Assembly (NCBI GenBank): GCA_024349245.1
Contig: JALDNG010000020.1
Coordinates: forward strand, 4,507,001-4,571,000
Reading direction: 5' to 3'
DNA from: Neodontobutis hainanensis
Lineage: Eukaryota > Chordata > Actinopteri > Gobiiformes > Odontobutidae
Length of the DNA: 64,000 nt
Under the pieces are notes generated by a model. The model was given only the letters and a program-made list of their open reading frames with translations, was not told the origin of the DNA and did not search any database. Both the position numbers and the translations under genes were made by a program. Shown here piece after piece: positions 24,690 through 36,048 of the stretch (the stretch's first letter is position 1; every line of letters starts with the position of its first letter).

Positions 24690-26902
24690 ATGGCAGCTAC
24701 CTTGTTGGTAAGTTAACCTTACATTTGGACGAAAAACAACCCTACGCTGACAGTTTATGTTCGTGTCTTAATTGTAACAAAAACTCTGCAATATTATACA
24801 GATTTTAGAGGCAATCGTGAGCTGAAGTTGCTCGGCGAGCGGATGTTTTTGTTGCTGTATATTTTTGTGTAGCCTAGTCTTTTATATTTATTAAAATATT
24901 GAGGTTTGCTATTTTTTTGTGCAGTTTAGTTAATGTAAAATTAAAAATTCAAATCTTTAAACACTGAGCATTTTCACTTATTTGCTTCAGGATATTTGAA
25001 TTTATTTTTTAAACATGCATGCAAAGTAATACACTATGCTTATAGTTACATTTACATTTATTCATTTATCAGACGCTTTTATCCAAAGCGACTTACATTG
25101 TTCTACAGTAATTACCAGTATTACAGACACTGGAGGCAAGGTGGGTTAAGTGTCTTGCCCAAGGACACAACGACAGTATGAACTGTGGGGACAGTGGGAA
25201 TCGAACCACCTACCTTACGTTTGAAGGACGACCGCTCTACCCACTGAGCTACTGCCGTTACAAAGGGGCAATGAGCCAGGAGCAGACAGAATAATACATA
25301 GCTACACGACATGTAACTACATAGATACATATACACTACATTGATTGCCCAACCTTACCCTACATACAATATGTAAACATATAGTTTCATTATATTTGTA
25401 TGTACTATGTACTTACATGTCATTACAGTTTGTTATATTATTTAGTGTAGTGTAAAATAAAGTTTCACCAAATTAATTTCCATTAGACTCAAACTTTGTG
25501 TCCGTTGAAATGAGGGTGCAGAAATTTAAAATGAGAGTAAAATGCTACATTTTGCATCCCCGTAGAACTGAGCCTGCTTTGATTTGTATGGCTGTACCTT
25601 TATAAAGAACAAGAAAATATATTAATTTAGTTACAAGTTGCCAGTTAAGTTGCACATCCATGGCTATAATGATTTATTTATTAGTGCCTATATTACATCT
25701 GTCTCTTCTGTCCGTGTCCAGTTGTTGCACAGATGCTGCCAGCGGCCAGCTCTTGATGTTGCCAGGCGACTGTGGAGCTCCAGCCCTGTGACCCAACCTC
25801 CTCTGCACACAAGACTTCTCCTTTACCTCAGCCAGCGTTTCTATGATGTTGAGATGCTTCTGTCCTGGAGCTCTAAGTTCAAAAATAGGAGAATTAAAAA
25901 AGAAACATGTAAAAAAAAAAAACATCCACTTTGAATTTATCCTCTGTGTGATTGCTGAATTTGCAACAGCTTAGCTATTTTAAGCCACAAGTGACCTTCA
26001 CTGACATGTACTTGTTGCTTTTGCAGTTACTATGGCTACACTGTGAAGCATTACGGACCAAATGTAGCAGCGGCATATTTTGTGTTGAATCTAAAAGGTG
26101 GATTTAGGTAATAACAATGCTGCATTACCCAAAATATCAAATTTCTGAGATATTTTAGATTGACTGACTGAAAAAAAACAACTTGAGCACTGTTCAATAT
26201 GTTTATATCTCTAAAATGGCATATATTTAAAATTTCAGTATAAAAGTAATCTTGTTCTTTTTTTTCAGGTTTTGTGGCCACTCAGACTGGTTCCGTTCAG
26301 ACCCGAGAGGAAAGTTTAGCTGGGACTTCATGATGCATAAAGACTGCCCTGTGGAGGAAGTAGACTTAAGCTATACAGTGTTCAACTTTGATGGACTTAT
26401 AAATTTGGGTATATAAATTTATTTACCACAATAGTTGCAGTTGTTTCCAAAAATTGCCCATGTATATAGTTTTCTATAATCTTTTTTTCTTTCATTAGAT
26501 GGACAGCAGTCTATGCGGACTCTGTCATTGAGGGGGTGTCCTGAAGTGGATGACTGGTGTCTTGCCAGACTACATATTTTTCAGGAGTCTCTTGAAGAAT
26601 TAGACATTTCTGACTGTCCAAGAATCACTATAGGCGGTTTAGCTGCTCTCAGGAATCTCAAGTATGACAACTTGATACTTTTGAATGACTTAACCACTGC
26701 TGTTGGTGTTAACATCAGTATCTTTTTCTGCAGGGGACTTCGGCATCTGAATGTGTCATCACTTCCTGGCATTTCAAACCCTGGGTTGGTCATCATCTTA
26801 CTGGAAGAGATGTTGCCAAACTGTCGTATAACAGCTAGTGGATATGAATTAAATTTAATAAAGGAGGGGGAGGAAGGACAGAGAGGGGAAATGCAGAAAT
26901 AG
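24690..26902 (+). CDS. dmac2: Distal membrane-arm assembly component 2 (ATP5SL), mitochondrial
   Basis: DMAC2 helps assemble the distal membrane arm of respiratory complex I. Exons: 24690-24707, 25722-25908, 26027-26107, 26269-26408, 26499-26661 and 26734-26902 (TAG). Total is 252 codons after correction; human has about 257. The N-terminus MAATLL-LLHRCCQRPALDVARRLW is Arg-rich and lacks acidic residues until an Asp, like a mitochondrial presequence. RFYDVE, YGYTVKHYGPNVAAAYF and VDDWCLARL match human FYDVE, the HGPYGAGAFF segment and VDDWCLSRL. The C-terminal leucine-rich repeats include SLEELDISDCPRI, LRHLNVSSLPGISNPGL and EEMLPNC. Oddity: exon 2 ends at its only good donor one base short of the phase exon 3 needs, so one A may be missing from the A-run at about 25895-25901. 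A weak earlier donor is the alternative. sirt2 follows on the same strand about 0.8 kb away. Confidence 0.88.
25051..25262 (-). mobile_element. tRNA-derived SINE in dmac2 intron 1
   Basis: On the minus strand it begins cggcagtagctcagtgggta (A box). ggtggttcgattccc (B box) follows. Then come gtccttgggcaagacactta and a 3' segment, gtaagtcgctttggataaaa, that is common to many fish SINEs. It is longer than a tRNA and lacks a foldable acceptor stem, so it is not a tRNA gene. Confidence 0.85.
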
Positions 26903-27097
26903 GGTCTGTATAAACGGCAACAATAATGTAAAAATATATAGACAAAATGCACAAAATATAGAACTGACAAATCTAAGTTGTCTCATCTAATAGAGAAGTC
27001 CAGATGACATCTGAAACCAACCATAACCATATAAAGAGCCGTTATTTTATTTGATGTTGGAAATATGTTTGTAAATCATTAAATAGAATTGTTCATA

Positions 27098-27103
27098 AAT
27101 AAA
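27098..27103 (+). terminator. Polyadenylation signal of dmac2
   Basis: AATAAA lies about 200 bp after the dmac2 stop and upstream of the sirt2 start, the expected place for the transcript end. Confidence 0.6.
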
Positions 27104-27573
27104 ATCCCCAAGTGTCTTAATTTATATAGGTTGTGTTCTTGAACAACGTACAATAAGGAGAAGCATTGACTGCATGTATCTAATCTTGATAAGAGTAAAA
27201 TCCTGTGAGACATAATCCACTGTGAGCCTTGTCCTGTCACTGTCGGATGTGGTTGAACACAATATAAAAAAAAGAACTACTTTCAATGTGGTATGTATTA
27301 TATATTTTTTATTTATATTCATAATATGACATGAAACCACGAGGCTGATTTTAGTAAAAACTTTCTATTGCTCAACCACGTAAGATGAGAACCACAAGAG
27401 ATTGTTTCGTTTATGTGTGCTTTATACAACCTAATAGATAGAATTTTAATCTCTTATTTTGCATCTTATAATTAGAACATTGTAGTAAAATGTATGAATA
27501 TTTTGTTAAACATTGGTAAAATATTATGTAGGAACCCATAGTAACTAGGTCTCAACAAACACGGAGAGTATAT

Positions 27574-27593
27574 GTGACGGACCACAACGTCAC
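27574..27593. promoter_or_regulatory. Paired CRE half-sites upstream of sirt2
   Basis: gtgacg and cgtcac face each other across 8 bp, about 115 bp before the sirt2 start codon. TGACG/CGTCA are half-sites for CREB/ATF factors. Only the sequence is seen; binding is inferred. Confidence 0.3.
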
Positions 27594-27706
27594 ATCAGCT
27601 GACTGCTGCTCGTTGTGTGGTTAATATCTCTTTTAATCAAGTGAACTTTAGAAAATAGACTTGTTGTTTTTCGGGCCCTTGTGGCTGTGGTTTTGTAAAC
27701 GGATAA

Positions 27707-29448
27707 ATGTCTGATCCACAAGGTAGGTTCACTGTCAAGTCTGAAAAGCGAATTGTCCTGCTATTTTTGTTGCTAACATTAGCATTTTTAGATAATTTCC
27801 TAAACTTTACTTGTTCACTTTGGTATTTTTAGATCTTCCTAAAAACGAAGAAGAGGAGGAGGGCACGCCACAAGCAGAGGTAACTTTATCTGTCACTGCG
27901 TAAATAGTTTTTGTGAACATTTGGAAATGGGTGGGGTTTTTGAAAAATGACACGAAGTCATTTCAAACTTTACTGGCTTTGTTAAATTACTTCTTCCAGT
28001 GTTGCTTTCTGTAAAATATTAAGGCCAACATTGTAAAATGGCATTCACTACTTTTGATATTTGATGTAATATAATGTTTACGTTAAAAAGAGCACATTTT
28101 AAACTCCAGTTACCAAAGCTTAATCGTTTCTTTCTTTTGTAGGAGGACTCGGACGACAGCAGTGAGGAAGAAGCGTCTGGCGAAAGTATTTTAAAGCTAT
28201 ACTTGAGAGATAGGTCTGTTTTCTTCTGCACTGATGCCTAATCAGACACTTTTATTTGTTGTTCCTCTTAGTGGACTTCCTGCGTAACCTCTTCTCTAAC
28301 GCCTTGGGCCTGGGCTCAGCAGAAAAAGTCCTTGATGAGTTGACCCTGGAAGGAGTGGCGAAATATATACTCAGTGGCAAATGTGAGTCTTTTAAATACC
28401 TTTTTGTAGTGATGAGTCATTCTTTATGAACGAGTCTTTAATATGACTCGGGAACAACGAGTCATCACAGACAGCGAGTCGTTCCCTTTTGTGTAGATCC
28501 GCGCATGCGCATTGCGCAACATCTCATATACAGGAAACAGAAAGTAGTCGTTCATCTCTGAGTCCCCGCAGGCTGAACCTTTTTATTTACTATCTATGGG
28601 CTGAACGCAGAAACAGAAGGATTCGTTCATCTCTTGAGTCAGTCTTCGGGTCTGAGTCTCGTTCTTTTGTCACGTGACCGCTTCTGTCTCTCGCAACATC
28701 ATTACACTCGTATTATTGACTGTATTGTATTATGTTTAGGAATTATTATAAAATTATCAAAATATATCTGCAATAAACATTAAATGAAAATTAAAAAAGT
28801 TCCATTTGTTCCTGTCAGTCTATTTTTAGTGTTAAATGTTAGTGCCACTTTGTTTTTATTATTTAAACTATTATAAACAAATTATATTATTGTATATACA
28901 AATCTAGAATCCACTGTAAAGTCTCAATCTTTGCTTTATCAGTGATTTCCCCGGATAAGAAAAATATAAAGATACATTTTGAGGCCAGAAACTCCTTTTC
29001 TGTTACCGGACGGACGGATGTATTAGCCACAGCTTCATGAGGCTGTCACGGCCCAGACCGGACATGTTGACGGAACTAACAAAGACACGAGAGGTGAACT
29101 AAACTTTCCAGGGAACAGACGTGATCATAGACATACATAAGAAAGGCTAGATGTCTCGTCCGCGCTGTCGGCCAATGGAGGTCGACGTCCGCAACTGGCG
29201 GCCATCTTGTCACAGGCAGCTTGCTCACTCGTAACATTGTGTTTTAATGGTGCATGTACTTTTTAAATAACCATAACTTGCTAAATTTTCTACCGATTTT
29301 TAAACAGTCTAGTTTGTTATAAACGTCAGAGATATACTTATGACACTGCATACTTATGAATAATTATAACCATGGACTTCCATATGAAAATAACATTGAA
29401 CAGAACATAGAGATGCAATGAATATACACACGCCCAAGGAATGAATGA

Positions 29449-29479
<31 letters not shown>

Positions 29480-32400
29480 CACACACACACACACACACTT
29501 TTATAATGTTAATATTATAATAAAATAATTTGAATTATTATGTTTATTTTAACTTCTTGAGGATTGGGCCATTTACTAGGCTTTTCCCTTGACATTGCAC
29601 TGCGCCTACTTCAGAGATCACTGTTCCCAGCTATTTTTGCCTACCATCAAATGCCTGACCTCTTTAGAAAACTGAGACCCTGTAGTTTCTTAGGAAACAA
29701 TCAGAATAATTATGTGAAGTACTTGCACAGAGTTATAGAGGCTAGAATATTGTTTTTTCTTTCTGTTGGATAACAAGCATCTCATCTGACCACATTTCAG
29801 CTTCTAGGTCTCTTGATATGACTTTAGAAACACAACTGAGTCCAAGCACCAGGTCTTGTAAAGCTGTGTACAAAAGCAGATCCATATAGAATGAAATATG
29901 AGTACTTTAGACCATTGATTTGCCAAGGTATGCTCATGCGTTTTGTAAAATGCCCTATAGAAACTCCCCATAGGACTTTTGGTTACCCAAAACATAGACA
30001 TAGGCTACATAATAAAGGCTTACTGTGTGGTAACCTCTTGGTAACACTCTGAAGTTTCTTGTAGACTATTTGGATTGTATATCAGGGGTTCTGATATAGA
30101 ATTACTACACAAAATATGGAATAATTACACAAAAGTCTATTTATTCATTTGTTGCAGAGGACATATCTACAGCTGACAGGCTTGTAGAGGTGACAATGAC
30201 AGCTGGGAGGGACTCTGTGTCATCCTGTGCTGTCACATTGCCTCTGCATGGTTTAACAACCCCACACCGGGCCATCAGCTTCCTGAAGATGTACTTGAAC
30301 TGGCATTAGGGTTGTTATTCCAGCCACCTTAAAACAAAAAAAGATATATGGAGTATAGTACACAGATATTCACTACATGCTTTAAAAATGTTTTATGCTT
30401 AAAAAAAAAAAAAACACTAGAACTAGCCACCCCTGAATGATCTTTCCGTATAAATTAAGTTGCATGACATTATCATACAGTTCAGACTGTATCAGTGGTG
30501 ATAAATTCGGAAAACAGATACAAATACAGGCATTTTTCTATATACTCAAAATGGTTTGTGACACTTCCAGGTACTGTGTATGTCTTAGGGTTAGGGTTAA
30601 TGTGCATGTCTTCAGAAAACACATTTTACAAAAAATAAAAATAATAAGATGTTTTTAACAAACCAAACCGATTGGAAATCATGTGCAACTTAAGTTATAT
30701 TGAAAAGAAAGAGCAATTCTGCCTCTCCCACTGATGTAAAATTGCTGGGTAGCAGCTAACCTGTAACTACTAACGTTAGGTCTCACTCAAAGCCAGCTAA
30801 TAACTACAACCACATTCACAATGACTGTAATATAGATAAAAAAATAGTTGTCATAAAATCGTTATTGGTGTAAGTAAAACTATAACTGAACAGCTCGATG
30901 GTGGTCTCAGCCTTGATAACTTGCACAGGTAACGTTAGCCGTGATACACAACTATGCTCCACGATTAAGTCGTCTTTCGAAAAGAAAAGCTGCAATTTCA
31001 ACATGTTCACGCATCCAGAATTATAGCCACATTATTAACGTTTGTAAGAAATCAAACATTTTGTAAATCCGTCAAGATTTCAGCGAGATAAAAGTATTTA
31101 TGTTCGTGCAGATCACTCACCTTACATCAGATACCATGGAGTCCGATAGGAAGCTTGCCTGTTTCAAGATGGCCGCCGGTGATGCCGTCGGAGACTGCGC
31201 CGTGAGACATCTAGCCTTTCTTATGTATGTCTATGGACGTGATTAGCTGAATATGAAGCGACAAAAGAAAAAACGTATTAAGAGGTGAGTTGAACTCTCT
31301 GCCTGAAGCAATCTGCAATGAATTTTTTTTTTCTTCAAAGTTTGGTCATGGCTGCGTTAGCTTATAGTTATTATAGTTTTTATTCCCAAAGTGTCTAAAT
31401 GCGTTGAAAAATTTAACATGTAACATTTTAATTAGAATCTGCTGAAATGAATGAAAAGACTTGAAAAAAGGTGTGTTCATTTTGCTGAACGAACTGAGTC
31501 AGTAAAATGATCCGAACATCCCATCACTACCTTTTTGCCATATCTATCTATTTTACAGGTCAGACTACTGTTACAAAGCTTATTATTATTATTATGCTCT
31601 GTGTCTCAACAGGTAAAAACATAATCTGCATGGCTGGAGCTGGGATATCCACATGTGAGTGTATCAACTATTTTGTCATTTAATTATTTGTTTTTGTTTT
31701 GTTTAGCGTCCAATCAGAAACAGTTTTGGGAATCTATATACCTACACAAAGCAAGAATAAAAATGTACCACACCTGTTGAAGTAGATAAATACACAAAGC
31801 CATAAAAACATAAAATAACATTATATAGTATACACAGTAAATGAAAAGGAATATGCATATATTATTATATTCTGTACAAGTTACATCTTTTCTAGTCCAA
31901 ACTAAATGCACTTTGTTCACAGCGGCTGGGATTCCTGATTTCCGTTCCCCGGGAACTGGACTGTATGCAAATCTGCAGAAATATAATCTGCCTTACCCTG
32001 AGGCCATCTTCCAGATTGATTATTTTAAGGTTTGCCTTTACTCTAAGCTTGAAATAATAGCTATACAACCTTTTGTAGGTGGTTATTTGTATTGTTTAAT
32101 TACTAAACAAAGATTTTTTAAAACTACAGATAAAATAGTTAATTTTTTTTATTGCATTTCAAATAAATACAACATCTAGGATTGATCTTTCTGGTTAACA
32201 ACCAATATCTTTAGTTGAACATTGCGTTCTGTCTTTTATCCCTAGAGACATCCAGAGCCATTTTTTGCTTTGGCAAAGGAGCTTTATCCTGGGCAGTTTA
32301 AGGTAAGGTCCTTTCTGCCAGATGACTTTTTGATAACTTGGCACCACTCATGGTTTTGCTCATATATTTTTTCTTTTTTCTTTTTTTTATTCAGCCGACC

Positions 32401-35400
32401 GTCTCTCACTACTTCATGAAGCTACTTAACGATAAAGGACTTTTAAGACGCTGCTACACACAAGTAACTGTTAAAACAAATTTCCCTCTGGGACAATAAA
32501 AAGTCTATGTCTAGTTACTGACTATTTTCTCTTAGAACATAGACACTCTGGAGCGTTTGGCTGGCCTTGAGGGAGAGTGCCTGATCGAAGCCCATGGCAC
32601 CTTTTACACGTCCCACTGTGTGAGCTTCTGCTGCCAAAAGGAGTACAACCTCGACTGGATGAAAGGTGTCATTTTACATCTTGTATTTGAGAGAAATGTC
32701 ATGAGCGCAGCAGCTTAGGTGCTAGAGTGGTCGTCCTATACCCGGAAGGTTGACGGTTTGATTCCCAAGTTAAAAACCGTTGTTGTGTCCTTGGGTAAGA
32801 TGCTTGTGGCACTGGTGTATAAATGTGTGAGTATGTTTGGACGTCGAGGAGAGTATGTGTTCGCAAAATGGCTGCTACTTCTCCACCACCAGTGTGTGAC
32901 TGTGGAGTGAATGAATAATGGAATCTGAGCCTTGAAAATCTTCTCTGTGTTATAGAAAAAATCTTCTCCGATGAGATTCCCAAATGTGATAAGTGCAGCA
33001 GTTTAGTGAAGCCAGGTCAGTCTATTTTGGTGTCAAATGTTTTCTTCCTTTTCTTTAATGAAAATTTTGTAACATTGCTTTTAAAAACAAACTTGAGTGA
33101 ATTTATTAGTATGTTGTTTATAATTTTTAACCATTCATTGTTTAATAATAATAATAATAATAAGTTTTATTTATATAGCGCCTTTTGTCTTAATATTTCC
33201 AACACAGATATAGTCTTCTTTGGAGAGAGTTTGCCTGTTCGGTTCTTTACTTCAATCAAGATGGTAAATATTTTGTTTTTATTTGGATTACCGAGTTTAA
33301 CGTTTAGAGCAAAATTGTATTTTACTTTTTTCTCAAAAGGACTTTCCTCGCTGTGATCTTTTAATCATTATGGGAACGTCTCTACAAGTGCAGCCATTTG
33401 CAAGTCTAGTCAGCAGGTACACAGTGGCAAAAATGATATGATTAATATGATGCAGTTAAGCAGCTCATAAGATTATACCGGCTTGTTGGTTGGCTGCTTG
33501 TGTAATTTTATAAAATACTACTTTTGATTTCCACCACCCAGAGTTTCAAAAGGCTGCCCCAGGTTGCTTATTAACATGGAGAAAGCAGGCCAGGTAAGCC
33601 CCCAAACATCATAAACCCTTTTATCTTTTGTATTTTTAAACTCTATCTAAGAATATTACATAACAATAAATTATCCATGTATGCTTTTTCTCTTTGTAGG
33701 TGGATCCCATGTTAGGAATGCTTGGTTTTGGAGGAGGGATGGATTTTGACTCAGACAAAGCTTATAGGTGATACATTAACCCTTTTCAGTCTTACCAACT
33801 TAACTCTAATAACCCTTTGCCTGTAATCAAGTAAAAAATAAATAAATACAGCTGAATGACAGATTATACACTTTTAAGACCTGACATATTTTTCTGAAAA
33901 GTGGAAATACCTGATTGACCGTGAAATATTTTATTAGTTGTAGTTAAGAATATATAGCAAAAAAAGCCATAATTTGATCATCTAACTTTCTCTAATCTGT
34001 TAAATGTTAAAGATGTAATCTAGTAATTAGTAAGTAACCTAACCAGCTGCTGTGTTTCTCTCCAGAGATGTCGCTCACATCAGCACTTGTGACGATGGTT
34101 GTCTGGCTCTTGCTGAGTTGCTTGGGTGGAAGGTGAGAGACGTGGTTCTTTTTTCCTACATCCACTCTTACCAAAGCCAGGAACCACTGACTAGGGATGA
34201 AGAAAAGGTTGAAGCAAAGGCATCTGGACTTAGTTTTGAAAACTGTGCCAAGAGGACACAGAAACCAAAAGGGAAGGGTGTAGTTATTCCTTATGTGTCT
34301 GGTTTATCTGAAAAACCTAAAAGGATTTCTTACAAACACAGCATTTCTTTCCACTTTAAATCTGGGAACACTGCATCAAAAACTGTTCCACCCTAAAGAC
34401 AAGATCCCCTCGCACAAACGGAGTAATGTGGTCTATGCTGTTCAGAGAAGAATGTAGTGACATGTCGGAGAAACAAAACAACACAAGAGGATGTATCAGC
34501 ACAAGAGCCAATCCTGGAGGACCTGAGTCTGTGGTCCATATTAGTTAGAAAGGGCATTCCTTTGAGAACAGCAATGTGTGACTCTCGGCCAGAGAGGCCA
34601 GATGGTTCAAAAGAGGTGTGAAGGAAGCCATTTTTGTTCAAATGGAAAAGCCTTCTCTGAACAGAGGGTGTGCTCAGATTCTTGTCATTACTATTTACAA
34701 CACCCTTTGCTTCAACCTTTTCTTCAAGACGACCTGGATGACTGAGAACCTTCACAGACTAACTAGGTATGTAAGGGTATTGGCGATATTGCAAGAGCTA
34801 AACTCCCCATATAGTTGTGGTCCTGTAACTGTATCAAATGATAGGTTTTCCATGAAAAAAACAGTTTTGTTCCAGGGGCAAGTGCAACAGAGCAGATAAA
34901 ATATCCTTACACCCATAACTCTGACTCATGATTCAAGTCAGAGTAATTTGCATCAAGATATAGTAAGACTCAATACATTTCAAGACAATCAACAATCTCG
35001 TATCACATACAGTTTGATATACAATGATAATTGTACAAAGTACAATCAATCGTTTTTGATATTCTGGCCCATGCTTATTTTCTTATTTCAAAATGTTTAT
35101 AATATAATTAGTTACCTTATTGTGCTCAGTTTCCATCCAGATCATTATACTATCTGTTTATTATTTATAGTAAATGCCTGCAGTGTAAGGTCTGCCATGC
35201 CTTCACCACAAAGTGTCAAGGCCGCAGCTGCAGCAGAAGCTGTAAGAGATGAGAATTTCTGAGATGTCACTTTAATCTATTTATGATTTTCCTGTGTGAT
35301 ATTGTGGTCACTGTGAAAGGACTTTTAAAAATGCAAAGCCATTGCTTGGTTGCTCAAACTATCTTAGTATTGCTGCCATCAGAAACTGTTAATGCCATTT

Positions 35401-35568
35401 AACTCAGCATTACCTTCATTGTCTTCTCAGGCCGAGCTGGAAGAATTGGTGAAAAAGGAGCATGCACGTATTGATAATGAGGACAAGAATGAAAAGGCCA
35501 GTGGGGCCAAAGGAGACACAGCCAAGGCAAGCCCTACACCACCACCAGAAACAAAAAAAGAAGAGTAA
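27707..35568 (+). CDS. sirt2: NAD-dependent protein deacetylase sirtuin-2
   Basis: SIRT2 is a mainly cytoplasmic class III deacetylase that removes acyl groups from tubulin and other proteins, using NAD. Coding exons: 27707-27722, 27833-27879, 28143-28185, 28272-28382, 31613-31654, 31923-32029, 32246-32302, 32395-32463, 32536-32665, 32956-33015, 33208-33263, 33340-33416, 33542-33593, 33700-33767, 34066-34132 and 35431-35568 (TAA). They total 379 codons in full phase; human has 389. Visible motifs: acidic N-terminus (EEEEEGTPQAEEDSDDSSEE); MDFLRNLFS; the NAD-binding GAGISTSAGIPDFRSP; QNIDTLERLAG; catalytic His in EAHGTFYTSHC; four zinc cysteines in HCVSFCC and PKCDKC; DIVFFGESLP; GTSLQVQPFASL; and LLINMEKAG. 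All key residues are present. Intron 4 (3.2 kb) carries nested transposons, intron 9 a SINE, and the last intron a Penelope remnant. Confidence 0.97.
29126..31235. mobile_element. Second DNA transposon nested in the first, 2.1 kb
   Basis: The left end is CATAGACATACATAAGAAAG. The right end is its inverted copy, and the identity runs for 32 bp through gctagatgtct. Beyond that a looser similarity includes ggcggccatcttg on both sides. The 8-bp direct repeats GACGTGAT flank it at 29118-29125 and 31236-31243. An 8-bp duplication fits hAT or P-type elements; I cannot say which. Inside are an (AT)n/(AC)n tract (29449-29498) and a few short frames (29564-29773; about 30160-30310) without a recognisable transposase domain. 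Confidence 0.9.
29449..29498. repeat. (AT)n followed by (AC)n microsatellite
   Basis: About 12 AT units, then a short junction, then about 10 AC units, lying inside the nested transposon. Confidence 0.95.
32485..32512 (+). repeat. Short retroposon-like tail in sirt2 intron 8
   Basis: ttccctctgggacaataaaa resembles the terminal sequence of many fish retroposons. Only about 30 bp, so tentative. Confidence 0.35.
32700..32930 (+). mobile_element. tRNA-derived SINE in sirt2 intron 9
   Basis: It starts with a tRNA-like head: agcgcagcagcttaggtgct (decayed A box), then ggttgacggtttgattccc (B box). gttgtgtccttgggtaagat follows, then the body gcactggtgtataaatgtgtg and ccaccaccagtgtgtgactg. The 21-base body segment at 32809-32829 is identical to the core of the minisatellite in rinl, about 9-14 kb downstream. 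Confidence 0.85.
33140..33190. repeat. (AAT)n plus LINE-like 3' tail
   Basis: Six or so aat units followed by aagttttatttatatagcgc, which resembles the L2 3' end (minus orientation) found at 24233. Within sirt2 intron 10. Confidence 0.5.
34133..34765 (+). mobile_element. Penelope-like element remnant (GIY-YIG endonuclease end)
   Basis: After the donor of sirt2 exon 15 the sequence encodes pieces typical of the C-terminus of Penelope-like retroelements. GVVIPYVSGLSEKPKRISYK and FHFKSGNTASKTVPP are in one frame. Decayed equivalents of the GIY-YIG region follow. Then come RPDGSKEV and, in another frame, GVKEAIFVQMEKPSLNRG. It ends gacctggatgactgagaacc, as such elements often do. Stops and frame changes show it is dead. 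It lies in sirt2 intron 15 in sense orientation. Confidence 0.75.
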
Positions 35569-36042
35569 AGGGTTTTTAATTAAAAACTCATTATGGTCAT
35601 CCATTGAAGTCACACTATAAAATGTGGGTTTTGGCTGCTTGCAATGCTTGCAATTTTTGTTGTTTATTATAGTCATCTTCACTTTATTGATTTTTTTTTT
35701 CCTACGCTCATTTGTTATTTGTTTATGCATTAACCCACATTAACCCACAAGGGCAAATAATATTGGCTCTTTTGAGCAAGTGCAGTGTGGCAACATAGCC
35801 TCAGATTTTATGAGGTTAATGTTTTCACAAAACATTAACAAAATCTTTCTATTCTCGCTGTAAATGTCTTTTTTAAAACATCTTAATTAAAAAAAAATCC
35901 ACATATTCAATTCTTAATTGATTTTCTTTGAGTTTACTTGTTATTTTATGTGTGTGTTGTTTATTACTGTGGGAGTAAGAGACAAATCCTTATCATTGTA
36001 AACAAATGCAAACTTGGCAACAAACCACTACTAAACCCATGC

Positions 36043-36048
36043 AATAAA
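36043..36048 (+). terminator. Candidate polyadenylation signal of sirt2
   Basis: AATAAA about 475 bp after the sirt2 stop, followed within about 30 bp by a T-rich stretch, and before the first rinl exon. Confidence 0.55.

Larger units (their letters stand above)
28407..31529. mobile_element. hAT-like non-autonomous DNA transposon in sirt2 intron 4
   Basis: The element begins TAGTGATG and ends CATCACTA. It is flanked by the identical 8-bp direct repeat CCTTTTTG at 28399-28406 and 31530-31537. The length of the target duplication and the short ends fit the hAT superfamily. Subterminal gagtc/gactc and cgttc/gaacg motifs recur at both ends. Without the second element nested at 29126-31235 it would be about 1.0 kb, with no transposase frame seen, so it must have been mobilised in trans. 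Confidence 0.88.

Noticed and set aside
25186..25262. tRNA gene on the minus strand
   Set aside because: A and B boxes are present, but there is no acceptor stem pairing and the sequence continues into a SINE body; the same holds for 17920-18001 and 32700-32780.
29564..29773. Transposase fragment in the nested element
   Set aside because: The frame (MGHLLGFSLDIALRLLQ...) and the one near 30160-30310 show no recognisable transposase motif, so I do not assign function.
31841..32179. 112-codon frame as a complete small gene
   Set aside because: It is sirt2 exon 6 (31923-32029) with read-through into its flanking introns.
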